A stretch of 64,000 nucleotides of DNA from Micropterus salmoides (Eukaryota > Chordata > Actinopteri > Centrarchiformes > Centrarchidae): positions 18,650,620 through 18,714,619 of the forward strand of contig NW_024040485.1 of the NCBI RefSeq assembly GCF_014851395.1, read 5' to 3'. The position numbers and the translations under genes are program-made. Positions 51,471-62,345 of the stretch are shown here, piece after piece. The number at the start of each line of letters is the position of its first letter. Within the stretch, counting starts at the first letter, position 1. The notes beneath the pieces are model-generated. The model did not search any database. It saw only the letters and a program-made list of their open reading frames with translations, and was not told where the DNA came from.

Positions 51471-54400
51471 TCCAAGCACTACCAGGTTATCAGTTCTGAG
51501 CTACGTTTATTGTCAGAAAATATCACGTCTTTGTCTTTATTCGAACTCCTGCATTCACCTAAAGTCAACCGATTAATTAGTCTGCTGAGGAGGACTTTTC
51601 TGACACACATTTGCGCATGTCGGCAGACTGAAAAAGCCTCAAATCCCAGTGACATGTCGATGCTTATTTCCACTGCAAACATTCAGTGTAGTTCTGTGTT
51701 GTTTGAGCTGTTTCTCACATGAGTGCTGCTCATTAGCCAAACTTTCCAGGCATTCTCCTCGCCTAACGAAGGCGTGAGTTTTCCCTGTTGTGTTGCCTGG
51801 TGTTTTTTTTGTTTTGGGAAGTGTCCCGTTCTCACCTACATACATTACCCTGACCAGCACTAAACTTTTGTCTCCATGACGACGCAAGGTGTGAGGGAGT
51901 GATGCACCTACTTGAACGGCAGGATGTTGTTGTCTTCCTACGGTAGCCCGAGCCACCCACCACAGGCCCCCACAAACTGTACTCAGATTTACACCAGAAC
52001 AGGTATTCAAGAAGGTATCAAGGCTAGTAATCTCAGTGTCAGCTTGTTCACTCAAGCACAAACAAGCACTTTTTTTTGTCCTAGCTTGGCAAGGGTGGAT
52101 ATATGTTGAGGGAGAGAAGAGAAAAGGAGAGAAGGTCTCTGATGTATAATTTATCTGTACGGTCTGACAGGGCTGGGAGAGGAAAGGGGAGGACAGGAGG
52201 GTAGTGGAGAGAAATTTGGGGGGAAGAAAGGTGTGTGCGCAGAATGGAGGAGGCAGGAAGTTGGATGGTGGGGAGAGGGAATCCAACACATCCATCACTG
52301 GTAATATGGGTCTGTATGAATGCATATGGAGCACCTACACTTTTTTATATTTATATTATACATTTTAGAAAGTATTTCAAACTGTCCTTTTAAAACATGT
52401 TCCCGAGAAAGACACTTGAGTTGTGCAGCAACAGCCCACTCGCTCAGACAAATTTATACTTTTACAAAATCAAGCTTCTTGAGGGCAGATGGTGCCTTAT
52501 AGCATTCACACACTTGGTGCTTGAAGACCGGAGCTTGGAGAAGGAAGAATAGGAGAAAAGGGGAAGAATAAAACTGGAGGGATGAAGGAAACCATGCAGG
52601 CTGTTGCACCCTTGGAGGGAAGAGCAGAAGAGCAGATCTGCTTTGTTAGGAGACTGGCAGTGAGACATTTTCTCCCCCCCATCCCTCCCATCTTTATTCT
52701 CTCACCCAGCCCTCCTTTTCTCCATGTTCCTCTCAACCACCCCCTCTTTGTTTCTTTTTTTCCTTAAGACGTTTACACGTTTTTGCCATCCACATGCCTG
52801 GCTGCAGGCTACGGGTGAGGTGAAATGAAAAGGAAGAGGCGGTTGGTTTCAAATGCACAGTCCTTAAGGGAAGGATGGGAGCTGCAGTGAGGGGGTCTGT
52901 AGAGCTGCATAAGACCAGTAAACAACCACAGAGAAGATGGCTGGGAATTTATAAAATGATCTGAAAATATGACCTAAATAAAAAGCATACCTCCTCCTGC
53001 TTTTCTCTCTGCCCTAGTTCAAGTGTGTCTTTGTTTGTGCATATTTAGTGTGCATGCATATGTGCTTTGTTTGGTGTGTGGGTGTGTGTGGGTGTGCAGT
53101 ATCTCTAAAGGAGACCGTAGGCTGGGGCCTGTAGAAGTCTGCTGACCAGAGATAGGACTCTGTTGTTGTCTCTAACCACTGATCAACTCTGTCTCACCCA
53201 CAGTGAGGTGGGTGCACACACACAAATGTACATGAGGATCCACCTCTGCTCACCTCTCAATAATCATCCACCATACTAAAGCCTCCATCATTGGAGGCTT
53301 TTAAGTAGACAAGCCACAGTGTTTTAGCACATTTGTGACATATAAGGTGATCAGCGAGTCATAAACTCTTATTGTGACTTGATCTAGAAGCACAGCAGAC
53401 AACATCGGAGCCTGACCAGTTATAGGTTGCCGTCCTTCATGACTAACACCAGTAACATGATTCTTCTTTCACATTACCATTTAATAGTGTTAATAGTCGT
53501 GCACTTAAAACTGTTCTCTTGTCCTATTGTTCAGCGTCACAGAACTTGTCGTAGAACTTGCAGGGGATAAAACAAGCAATTGTCACACACCCCACACTTC
53601 GCTATGTTCCGGATACCCCATGTCTCTCGGGTTGTGCCATTCTTGTGATGGTATCGTCTGATCCTGGCGGTAGGCTTTTTTTTTTTTTTTTTTTTTTTTG
53701 GTTTTGAGGATGGGTGTAATTTAGAGCACATACAGTATAATCTGCTAGAGCTTTTTCAGCTTTTTGTAACTTCTGTCAGATGGGCAGTCAAAGGTTAACT
53801 GAAGGAAGGAGTTGACATTGGATTTTGAGGTACTAATTTCAAAGTCAATTTAGAGCCCGAAACTGAGAAAGTAAATCAATAAAATTACCACCTTCTAGCT
53901 CATGGTCTTCAACAGCTAATCAAGTTGAAGGAAAGTTAAAGAGCTGAAGGTTGTGAGATATGGAGAAAAACTGTTCCTGGAGTTCTTCCAGGTCATGAGT
54001 GAACTTTTATGCTTAACCGTTTTTCTTCATGAAACATCTGTGCCATTATGAATTAGTTTTTTTGTCGTCTATTTGATACAAACGCATTGATTAATGTTGT
54101 TATCATAAAACACTTAAATTCAGAGTATTTTTGGCCTTAACAAAATGATCAGTGAATAGTAGAAAAAAAGTACCAAAAACATTTCAATGCTGAACTGATG
54201 TAGTGAAGATGTGGACAGCTATTACAAATCATCTAGTGGATCAGTATTGATGCAGGAGAATTGGAAAGGATGAACTGTGCGCTTGCTGCCTCAGGAGCAA
54301 CATACATACCTTTTCAATCTCAGATGAACCCAGATTATGGAACTTGAAGGTCCTGCTGAGTGAAACCACAAAGTAAGATGTGACCACCTGCCACCCTGCC

Positions 54401-54944
54401 CTCATCTGACCACCGCACACAATAAGTTATCTCGTGTACAGTATCTTTAGGCAAACCTGAGCTCAGAGAGGAGAGTGGAGATAACAGAGGATGAGCATTA
54501 TTGCAGTCCAGCGAGGACAGGAAGACAAAGCAGTGAATAGGAGAAATAGAGGATGTACACCAGGAAAAAGAGATGCTACAGAGTAGATGAAATGTCATTC
54601 TCCTTGGATCGACAGCTTATCTCTCTCTCTGACTAATGCTGAAAGGTCAGGCAGGGACTTGGACTGACATATACAAAGTTAATATTTCAAAGGTTTAGAC
54701 AAGTTCATTTGTTTCTCCCAAAACAAAGACTGTTTGTATCACATGGACCAAACTAATTCTTAATGGGGTGATCACAAAAGGAGCTGGATAATAAAAAACG
54801 TTCTGAGAATACACCAAAAAGTTGATTGCCACTTTAAGAAATATGTAGGAAATAAGCTTAGCTGCTTTTAAAACCAAAAAAATGCAGCTGCAGCTTGTTA
54901 TAATCTTGCATCATCAGTTTTGTTTCTTAAATTTAACAAGCCTA
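51471..54944. other. Intron segment, no gene
   Basis: Purine- and pyrimidine-rich tracts (52100-52760), a poly-T run at 53676-53699 and otherwise unremarkable sequence. No exon supported on either strand. Confidence 0.55.
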
Positions 54945-55340
54945 AGAGACGGCCATGCTGTTATGCACACCAGAGCTTAGAGCTAAATGCTAATGTCGGC
55001 ATGCTAACTCCCTCACAATGATGATCCTAACATGCCGATGTCAAGCAGGTATAATGTTTACCTTATTCACCATTGTAGTTTAGTGTGTTTGCATGCTAAC
55101 ATTTTCTAATTAGCACTAAACACAACGTACAGCTAAGGCTGATGGTAATGCCATTAGTTTTGAAGGTAGTTCGTCATAAACTAAAGTAACAGACAAACTG
55201 AAATGATTTGACCTGATGATGAGGAAAAGTTAAGAGGTCAACAAAGTTATTACAATTCATCCTGAGGGGGCATGAATGTGTGTACCAAATTTCATCGAAT
55301 TGTTGTTGCGAAATTTCATTCAAAATAGGGAAACCCTAAC
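54945..55340. repeat. Dispersed fish repeat, copy B
   Basis: Same family as 6768-7065 but longer. It shows GAGCTAAATGCTAATG, CTCACAATGATGATCC, TTAGCACTAAACACAACGTA, GCTGATGGTAATGCCATTAG and CATCCTGAGGGGGCATGAAT in order. Copy A keeps the same blocks at lower identity. No coding capacity. Confidence 0.7.
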
Positions 55341-56481
55341 CCCATTTGTGATTTAATAATCTATGTTACAGTAATGTTAAACATCATAAAATGGCAGTGG
55401 GATAACCTGGAATTCCTCATGTGGATCTTAACTCCGGATCTCATGTTACCTTTGTTGCAGTACACTCAAGACCAGTCAGGTCACTCAGACACAAGCTTCC
55501 GCCACCACACTAAATAATTCAGAGAGGCCATGATACTATGTGTGTGAGTGTGGAGTGTGTACATGTTGAGGAATCGTATCAGTCGAGTGTGAGTGGTTTC
55601 CTCTGTCCTCTTGGAGAAGCCCTGTGGCCCATTTTGGATCAGCTTACAGATGTCTGACTGAGAGTAGATGGGTTGAAAATTGTCTGTGTTTTGTGGATGC
55701 TTTTTCCTTACTCTAGTGTTTGGGTTTAACAGCCACCATTTGAGTCAGATGAGAGACTCTACACTGGACACTTTGTGTGTGTGCGCGATTTTTAGAAACA
55801 TTACAGCTTATCTGCACATCCTGAAAAATGAGCGGTTTATCTGTTGCATTCAGAGCGCAATATCACATCCTAACAGACTTGCCACTTTTGATCCTTCATA
55901 TCATAATACTACAACCACTCTAATGTGTGGGTAGATGATTTACACAGTGTTGTCATAGTGCATGTGCTGATATACATACAGAATGTGTATAAATATGACT
56001 CACCACACACTCAATGCATCATCCTCCTCCACATAAGGATTTCCAGCGAATGCATATATGCAGACCCGTGCTGCAGTGTGTGAGAATCTCTGTCAGTAAT
56101 GTATCCTGCAAACACAAATGTGATGTGTGGCTCCAAAACGTAACAAGAATTTACTGTTCAAGCCGTCCTCCAACTGCCAACCAAGCTGTAAGGCAGTCAC
56201 TGTTATAGCTGAGTTGTTTGCCATAGTTCAGTGTCGTCTTAGGTTGCAGTGACGTCAGTCCTCCAGTCACCAGTGACATAAGGCTCTGGAATTACATTGC
56301 ACAGGTACAGAGGGTGCACCCATACATATCAGTGTCATGAATAATGGCTGATGGGGTGAGCTCAGGATGATGCACTTTAACTCCCACTCCAGTTTACTCA
56401 ATGTATTTTTTTGAGAAAGGGTAAGGATATGCTCACCTTTTTCATTGTTAGTTTTGAACTGGATATATTTTGGATACTAAA
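55341..56481. other. Intron segment, nothing recognised
   Basis: Unassigned sequence with one CRE-like octamer TGACGTCA at 56250-56257. No exon found. Confidence 0.55.
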
Positions 56482-57450
56482 GCTGCGACCAAAGGAACTA
56501 TACCCCGGAACTAGGAACCGTTGGAGGAACTCACCACGTTTCCAACAGAGGGACCAGGGTCTAAATTTAGTTCTGGGGTCTTCATTTTACCCCCCAAAAG
56601 TCCCTGCTTGGGATTATTACTTTCCGAATGTACCAGTACTTTGGGGGATGGGCTTGCCTGGCAGTGAAATTCTGAATGGGCAAGTAAAGGCTACTGGCTT
56701 TAACTGGAGATTGTTTGGTGTTTTTCTCTTTTCCACTGTTGTTTGCAAACCAATAAATCACAATCAACAGTCAAATAGCACACACGTCTCACCGATGTCC
56801 GCCTGAGATGTAGCTATGTTGCGTTAAATGCATTGCTCGGAAATAGCAGCCAACTGCAGTAGTGTGTTTACAGCGAACAGCTGATGGAGTTAAGCTAAAT
56901 ACTGGGTCCTGAGTTGTTTTAAGTTTTCATCAGTCAGGATTTTTTACAGAACTGAAGTCGGTCTTCTCTTCTCCAAACAAGCAGAACAGCTGATTACAGT
57001 AGGTAATAAAGCTTGTTAAACATCACGCTCCTCCGACTCAGGCGGACACAGCCATGAGTCCTGCTGCCGGTCTGCAGCTTTTGTCGGCTGGAAATGTTGT
57101 AATAACCTTCCAAACTGTAACGATTTTCTCTTAAACTTTATCGCATCTCTTCATTATACTCCCACACAAACTGTTTTTAATGGTCACACAAAGCCTATAG
57201 TTTTTCATTATATTCCAATCAAATCTAATGTTCATTTATAAATTTTGCTCATGGATAGTGGTTACTAAATGACGCCTGTGTATCTCTTTGTACGCAGTAT
57301 AGGCCTACAGACTGGTTAATTTGCCTAATCTTCGCAGGTCTTTAGACCACGGTGGAAACGCACACAACAGTGGGCGAAAGGAACCTTTTAGTTCCTTGAA
57401 AAGAGATCTGGGGACTTAAAAGTCCCCTGTACTTTTGGTCGAAAAGCGGA
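56482..57450. mobile_element. Non-autonomous DNA element (putative)
   Basis: CTGCGACCAAAGGAAC at the left and, reverse complemented, CTTTTCGACCAAAAGTAC at the right form imperfect inverted ends. Inside each end are matching blocks (GTTCCGGGG-like on the left, AGTTCCTTG and GGACTTTTAAGTCC on the right). The interior has no transposase. Target duplication is unclear. Confidence 0.5.
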
Positions 57451-57542
57451 TTAACATTGAAAAACAAAATACACTTTGTACTGTGCATCATTCCCTCTAT
57501 AGCACCAGAACACCCATCTCTGCAGTTCTGCTGAGCTTTTTG

Positions 57543-57928
57543 TAGGAATGCACTGAATGTTCGGCCACCGAAAGTAATCGGCCGAAAATAGCAAAAAAAC
57601 ACTTTCGGTATTCAGCCTAATAAGTCAAAAGACCAAAGAAAATTTACCGAACAATTAGGTTGACATGTCGGCAGTGTGGAAGCATTTTGAAGTGTCTGAG
57701 AAAGACGCAAAAATCGCTGTTTGCAGACACCGTTCTGCTGAATTGTCTCCTACCACATCCACTCCATCTGTGGCTGACTTTTTAGAAAAGGCATGTACAT
57801 GTGTCCATTAAAAGTGAACTGACACATGTAATTTAATTTACCAGACCCTCTCCAAATCCTGTGGGACACACTGAGAAAAAAGCACATTTCATTTATGCAA
57901 TGGTAAATATCATTTCAGTACATCCCTA
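57543..57928 (+). mobile_element. hAT internal-deletion derivative with 8-bp target duplication
   Basis: A 386-bp insertion. The left end TAGGAATGCACTGAA and the reverse complemented right end TAGGGATGTACTGAA differ at two of 15 bases. The octamer GCTTTTTG flanks both sides (57535-57542 and 57929-57936). It retains the 5' end of a transposase frame, described separately, so it is a deletion derivative of an autonomous hAT. Confidence 0.92.
57665..57811 (+). pseudogene. hAT transposase N-terminal remnant (BED zinc-finger start)
   Basis: A 48-codon frame from ATG at 57665 to TAA at 57809-57811. It begins with SAVWKHFEVSE and continues KDAKIAVCRHRSAEL, which matches the first half of the BED-type zinc finger of hAT transposases. 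The expected second Cys of the C-x2-C pair is Arg, and the His pair that should follow is missing because the middle of the gene is deleted. The frame then runs through a Ser/Thr/Pro linker and VADFLEK, which in related transposases lies well downstream. It is too short for the ordinary size cut-off and almost certainly non-functional. Confidence 0.8.
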
Positions 57929-57936
57929 GCTTTTTG

Positions 57937-60900
57937 TAGCCTCTTTCAGCTCAGTATTTGTTTTTATAGCACATTTGTTTACTGTATGTTCATCCTCAGC
58001 AACAAATCTCCAATAAGCACAGTGCCCGAATGGCAGGCCCGGGTTCCACTCCAGCCCTGCATGTTGTCCTCTCTCTCCCCTATTTTCCTATCTCTCTATA
58101 TCCTATCTGGAATAAAAAAATAAAAAATAAGGCCCAAAAAATTATTATTCAATATGTTTCAGAGAAAATAATTCCTTCCCAAAGAATACAGAGGTAAATA
58201 GATGTGTTGAATCATTTCTTTATGTAACGTGGCCACGGAGAGAACGCACGGTTACTCTCCCGAACTCAGCATTTCCTCTCCTTAAGTACAGAACAAGTAC
58301 AAAGCAAACAACAGCCAGCAAATGGTAGATGAAGGATGAACAAATGAGTATTAGCATACACTCAAAAACTCTTCCTGAGCTAAGAAAGGAATGCAAATGT
58401 ATGTGGCATCAGATGTTTCTGTCTCTTGATTGGTCTATGTTAAACTCTCACCTACATGCCAGCAGATGTTTATTGTAAATCAGCAACCTTTTGCTTAGGA
58501 TAAAAACCCTGTGACCAATGCTTATTCTCACAAGTTATTACAGTGAAATCCTAAAATCAGCTACTTATAATGTATTTCTCACAGCATAGACCAGGTTTTT
58601 TGAAACCAGAAGGCGAGTAAATCAGTATAAGCCATTGATATGGTGGTAGGCCATATAGCCTTCTGGTAGCCAAACTTGATTTTGGCTTTAAGGAACAAAA
58701 TGGTCTATAATCTTTGTTTGCTGCCTTACCTGGAGTCAGATATGAAGATCAGTATAAAGTAAGGAAGAGGTCCAGCACTTGTTTAGGCTAATTAAGCTTA
58801 AGAGTAGGGTAACCACTACCTTTCACAACTCCATCTATTTTATACTTGTAGAAACCAAAAACGTGGCAGTGTGGTCTGACGAGCAGTTACCTTATATTCT
58901 GGAGCTATTTCTTGACCCACATCACCTTGCTGCATTGCCCGCTTTCAGCATTTAAAAATTCACATTTAGCACAATGCAGTTGACTCCTTTTCCCACAATG
59001 TTGTAACTCTGAGCAAAACAACTGGTGACTGTGGCTGTTAAGATTTTGTGAATTAGGTTTTTTGTGTATTTTTTTCACTTTGGATGGATATTAGCAGTTT
59101 ACTTCTGCTTATAGTAATTGTGCTATGCTAATGTACAAACGTCCTGGACCTATCTCTGTACTGGACACAAGTTCTTCAACAATTTCAGACATATGCTTGC
59201 TTGATGACTTGATGTGGAGTGTTCCTTTTTTCTCCAGGAGTACAATATCTCCATGTTTTTATGGCTATCATGACTTGACTCTACATTCTTTTGCTTTTCT
59301 GAAATGTTTTTGACAGGTACGCCCTAACCTAGGGCACTGTACCCTTTTTCTCCCATTTCTGTGCATTATATTACTCATTTTATCCCATATCCAAGACCCC
59401 TCCACCCTTCTTCTCGCTTTTTGCTCCATGTCACAGTGGGAGCGTGAATAATTCATTTCGTGCTGCTTGCTGGTGGAGATGAATCATGTGTGATGAGCAG
59501 AATACACGTGCTCATCTTCTCTCTAAAGACCCTAGGACAAACGTGGGGGGCACTGTGCCTCCTTCACAGCTTACTGTACAGACCACTACTACTACTCTGT
59601 CCTGACTGCATGACATTACCATTGCAGCTTTCATGGCCGTTACATGTGAGCTTTACCTTTTAAAGACCAGGCATGGAGCCATCCACTGAGACCATGCAGT
59701 AGCTTCTCACAATACATTAGGGCTTCATGAATTAGCCCATAAATGATGTCTGTAGAACAGTTTTTACGTGTTTATTAGTTAACTAATCCCTTGGAACAGT
59801 AGATTCAATGTGGTGTTGATTGCTCATTTGACATTTCAAATTAACAAAAAAGACTTATCTCTAGGTCCTGTATTCCAGAGCTTTCAACTGTATCTCTTTA
59901 TCTTAAGTGGATGGAGTTTGCTTGAGTTTGATGGAGTTTTTTTAATGCACATTTTTAACAAGGTGGGTTTAAAGTAATTATACTGGAATTAGCCAAAGGG
60001 TTACAAAGTCATTGTAAGTCCTGGCTGTGAAGGCATCCCAAGTCAAGACCGAGGCCAAACTTGGATTTTCTGGTCCTAGACATTTGGAATTAGGAACAGT
60101 AACCATGTTAGGCTAACTTGTTGCCAGACATGTGCTGTGGACCACAGCATATGGTAATTTTATCTAACTACAATAAACCAGGGTCACCTTTTGTGTGTTA
60201 GTTGCTAATGTGCACCACCGAGCGCGTCATGATTGGCTGCTGACTGCTTCGGAGTACATCCTTTGTCAGTAAATTTGCTGTACTCTTTTATAACATAATG
60301 TCAGCTTTGGGGTCATATAAAGTCATTCAGAGACAAAGTGGTCCAAATCAGGTTGTCTTTTTTGATTATGTCAAGTCCAGTCTAAAATCACCAGATTCGC
60401 ACCTTGTCTGCCTCAAGTCCAAGTTATGTCCACATCTCTAAAAAGTAGTTGTTGCTTATTAGAAGGTTTATGCAAACTTGTTAATTAATTCTGTTGTATA
60501 CCTGTAATCATTCCCTAGCAATGTATTATTAAAATATATGTTGACCTTGTTGCCATGTTTGAATGAAATACAAAAAGGGTTTGTTGCTCACTTTTTAGTG
60601 TTCTCCTGATTTTGTCCCTTCACTCCCACACAGTCTGTTTCTGTGTCTCCCACAGCACTGCCTTTCCTTAAGGAAAACTACGATTTATTACAACTTGGGT
60701 TTGGGTTTTACTTTCATAGCTACAGCCGTCCATTATGATAACTTTGTACTCGACAAAGTAATTGTAATTGCAATAGATGGGACAAAAATGTAAATAATTG
60801 TTAGTCGATTGTAAAAGTTTTAAATAAACACCCAGCTTATTCCTCTCTTGATCATCAGACTCCACATGCTCGTTCCCCCGTTGGGCCTGTTTTTAGAAAT

Positions 60901-61392
60901 GTCACCACTACAAGTTCTCAGCAGTTCAGCTCTGTAAGATCAATGTTATCATAAATAACAAAACCAATGGCCGGAGCTAAAACAATTAAACTCTATTTGT
61001 AATAAAACGTAGTTTCCCATTAAAGCCAGCAAGTATTTGTCTAAGAGCAAATGCATTCATTCAACAAAATGAACTTTGCTGTGTTCCAAGAAATGTTTAC
61101 ATGATATCAGCCTTAAATTGGCTGAAGGTAATTGTTCCATTGATTGTGAGTTAGTTGATGCCTAAAACTTTTGCTGCTGAAGCATTGTCAGCTTTTTATA
61201 TTCAATTATTAAGTGTATAAATGATCTTGGTGAAGACAGAGGGCACTATGATGGTAACAAACGCAAATGATTCAACTCTAGCAGCTCAGGTAGCGGTAAA
61301 GGTTGCTGGTATTGATGGCGGGAATTATAATGGGTGTTGGCAGTGGTGTCTTCTAATGCTCTTCCTCTCCTCTTTCTTTGTTCTTCTCCCAG
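57937..61392. other. 3' end of the large intron
   Basis: Contains the SINE at 58015-58150; the rest is AT-rich, with no exon supported. It ends in the pyrimidine-rich acceptor of the final eef1akmt4 exon. Confidence 0.6.
58015..58150 (+). repeat. SINE, 5'-truncated
   Basis: GGCCCGGGTTCCACTCCAGC contains a B-box-like segment of a tRNA-derived head. It is followed by CCCTGCATGTTGTCCTCTCT and a polypyrimidine body, then an A-rich tail (AATAAAAAAATAAAAAATAA, about 58110-58130). The A box is not clear. This layout is a common fish SINE family. Confidence 0.7.
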
Positions 61393-61682
61393 ATTAGTCG
61401 CTGCTTGAAGCCTGGAGGACGGTTCGTCTCTGTAACCTTCGCCAACCCCCTCTTCCGGAAACGCCTCTATGCTCGCACCATGTACAACTGGTCAATTAAG
61501 AAGTACAGTTATGGAGAAGGCTTTCAGTATTTTGTGTATGTCATGACCAAAGGAGAGGAGCTTAGCCAAGAAGATGCAGCTTTGGAGAAAAAGCTACTGG
61601 AAGACGCCAAACCCCCACCTACCGCAGTCACCACAACAAAAATGAGGATAAGGAAGACTACTTGTCTAATATTGACTTGTAA
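61393..61682 (+). CDS. eef1akmt4: eEF1A lysine methyltransferase 4, C-terminal exon (frame broken near its end)
   Basis: The acceptor TTCTTCTCCCAG ends at 61392 and the exon opens in phase 0 with ISRCLKPGGRFVSVTFANP. LKPGGRF is the strand-turn motif after motif III of class I methyltransferases. Next come FRKRLYARTMYNWSIKKYSY and FQYFVYVMTKGEELSQED, matching the C-terminal half of EEF1AKMT4. At 61638-61642 lies a run of five A. Downstream, the frame offset by -1 reads NEDKEDYLSNIDL and stops at 61680-61682, which resembles the acidic tail that ends vertebrate EEF1AKMT4. The frame of the exon itself instead continues with unrelated residues to a stop at 61741-61743. One missing A explains the difference, either a sequencing error or a real frameshift. 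The rest of the exon is intact. Confidence 0.88.
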
Positions 61683-62345
61683 AATAACTGGATTATCAAA
61701 AAGAGTCTTAGAAATACATAATCCCTCAGAGATCTGTATGTAAGATCTTTATCGGATAATGACATCAGAGAGTCAAATTTCCCCACCCTCCCAAATACAA
61801 CAGAAATTCCCTCTGTTACCCCAAATTTTTGAAATGTGTCATTATTATGTGATTTTTATAAGAATTAGCTTCAATATATCTTTTGGACATGTGTGAGGAA
61901 TGATAATAGTGGACTTTATACTGGATTTAGACTACACACCACCAGACAAATATATACGTGTGTGTGTGGTGTGTGTGTGGTGTGTGTATGTATATACACA
62001 CCTCCGGCTAAATATGTAAACTGTAAATTCACTTGAGAAATTGTTAAGATAAGACAACAAGATGAGAATGGCTGTGTTAAACTAAAGACTATTTAAATAT
62101 ATTTTTAAAAAATACAGTACTTCACAAATGTACAGTCATTTTCAAATGTTACTTCCCCACAGTAGTACAGGAAACAGTAAGAAACTTGAACCACCAAGAA
62201 AAAAACATGTTTGAGACTGCTGAAAAGATGACATGTGGTATTTATTTATATGAATAGACTGTTTACACAATTTGCATAGACAAAATGGTTCCCTAAACAT
62301 GGGAAGAGGACAAAGTGATTGTGCCAAATCAAAGAAATTAATAAA
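61683..62345 (+). other. eef1akmt4: 3' UTR of eef1akmt4 (inferred) with AATAAA
   Basis: After the conserved stop, no AATAAA occurs until 62340-62345. The stretch is AT-rich and contains a TG/CA block near 61960-62000. The end of the transcript is inferred from the signal only. Confidence 0.45.

Larger units (their letters stand above)
14194..61392 (+). other. eef1akmt4: Large intron of eef1akmt4 (about 47.2 kb)
   Basis: The intron runs from the GT of the donor after HKALAE to the AG of the acceptor TTCTTCTCCCAG before ISRCLKPGG. Both exons keep the same phase (0) across the junction and the joined residues ALAE-ISRCLKPGGRF align with the family. It is mostly transposons, microsatellites and unclassified repeats. 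No nested host gene is supported on either strand. Confidence 0.85.
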
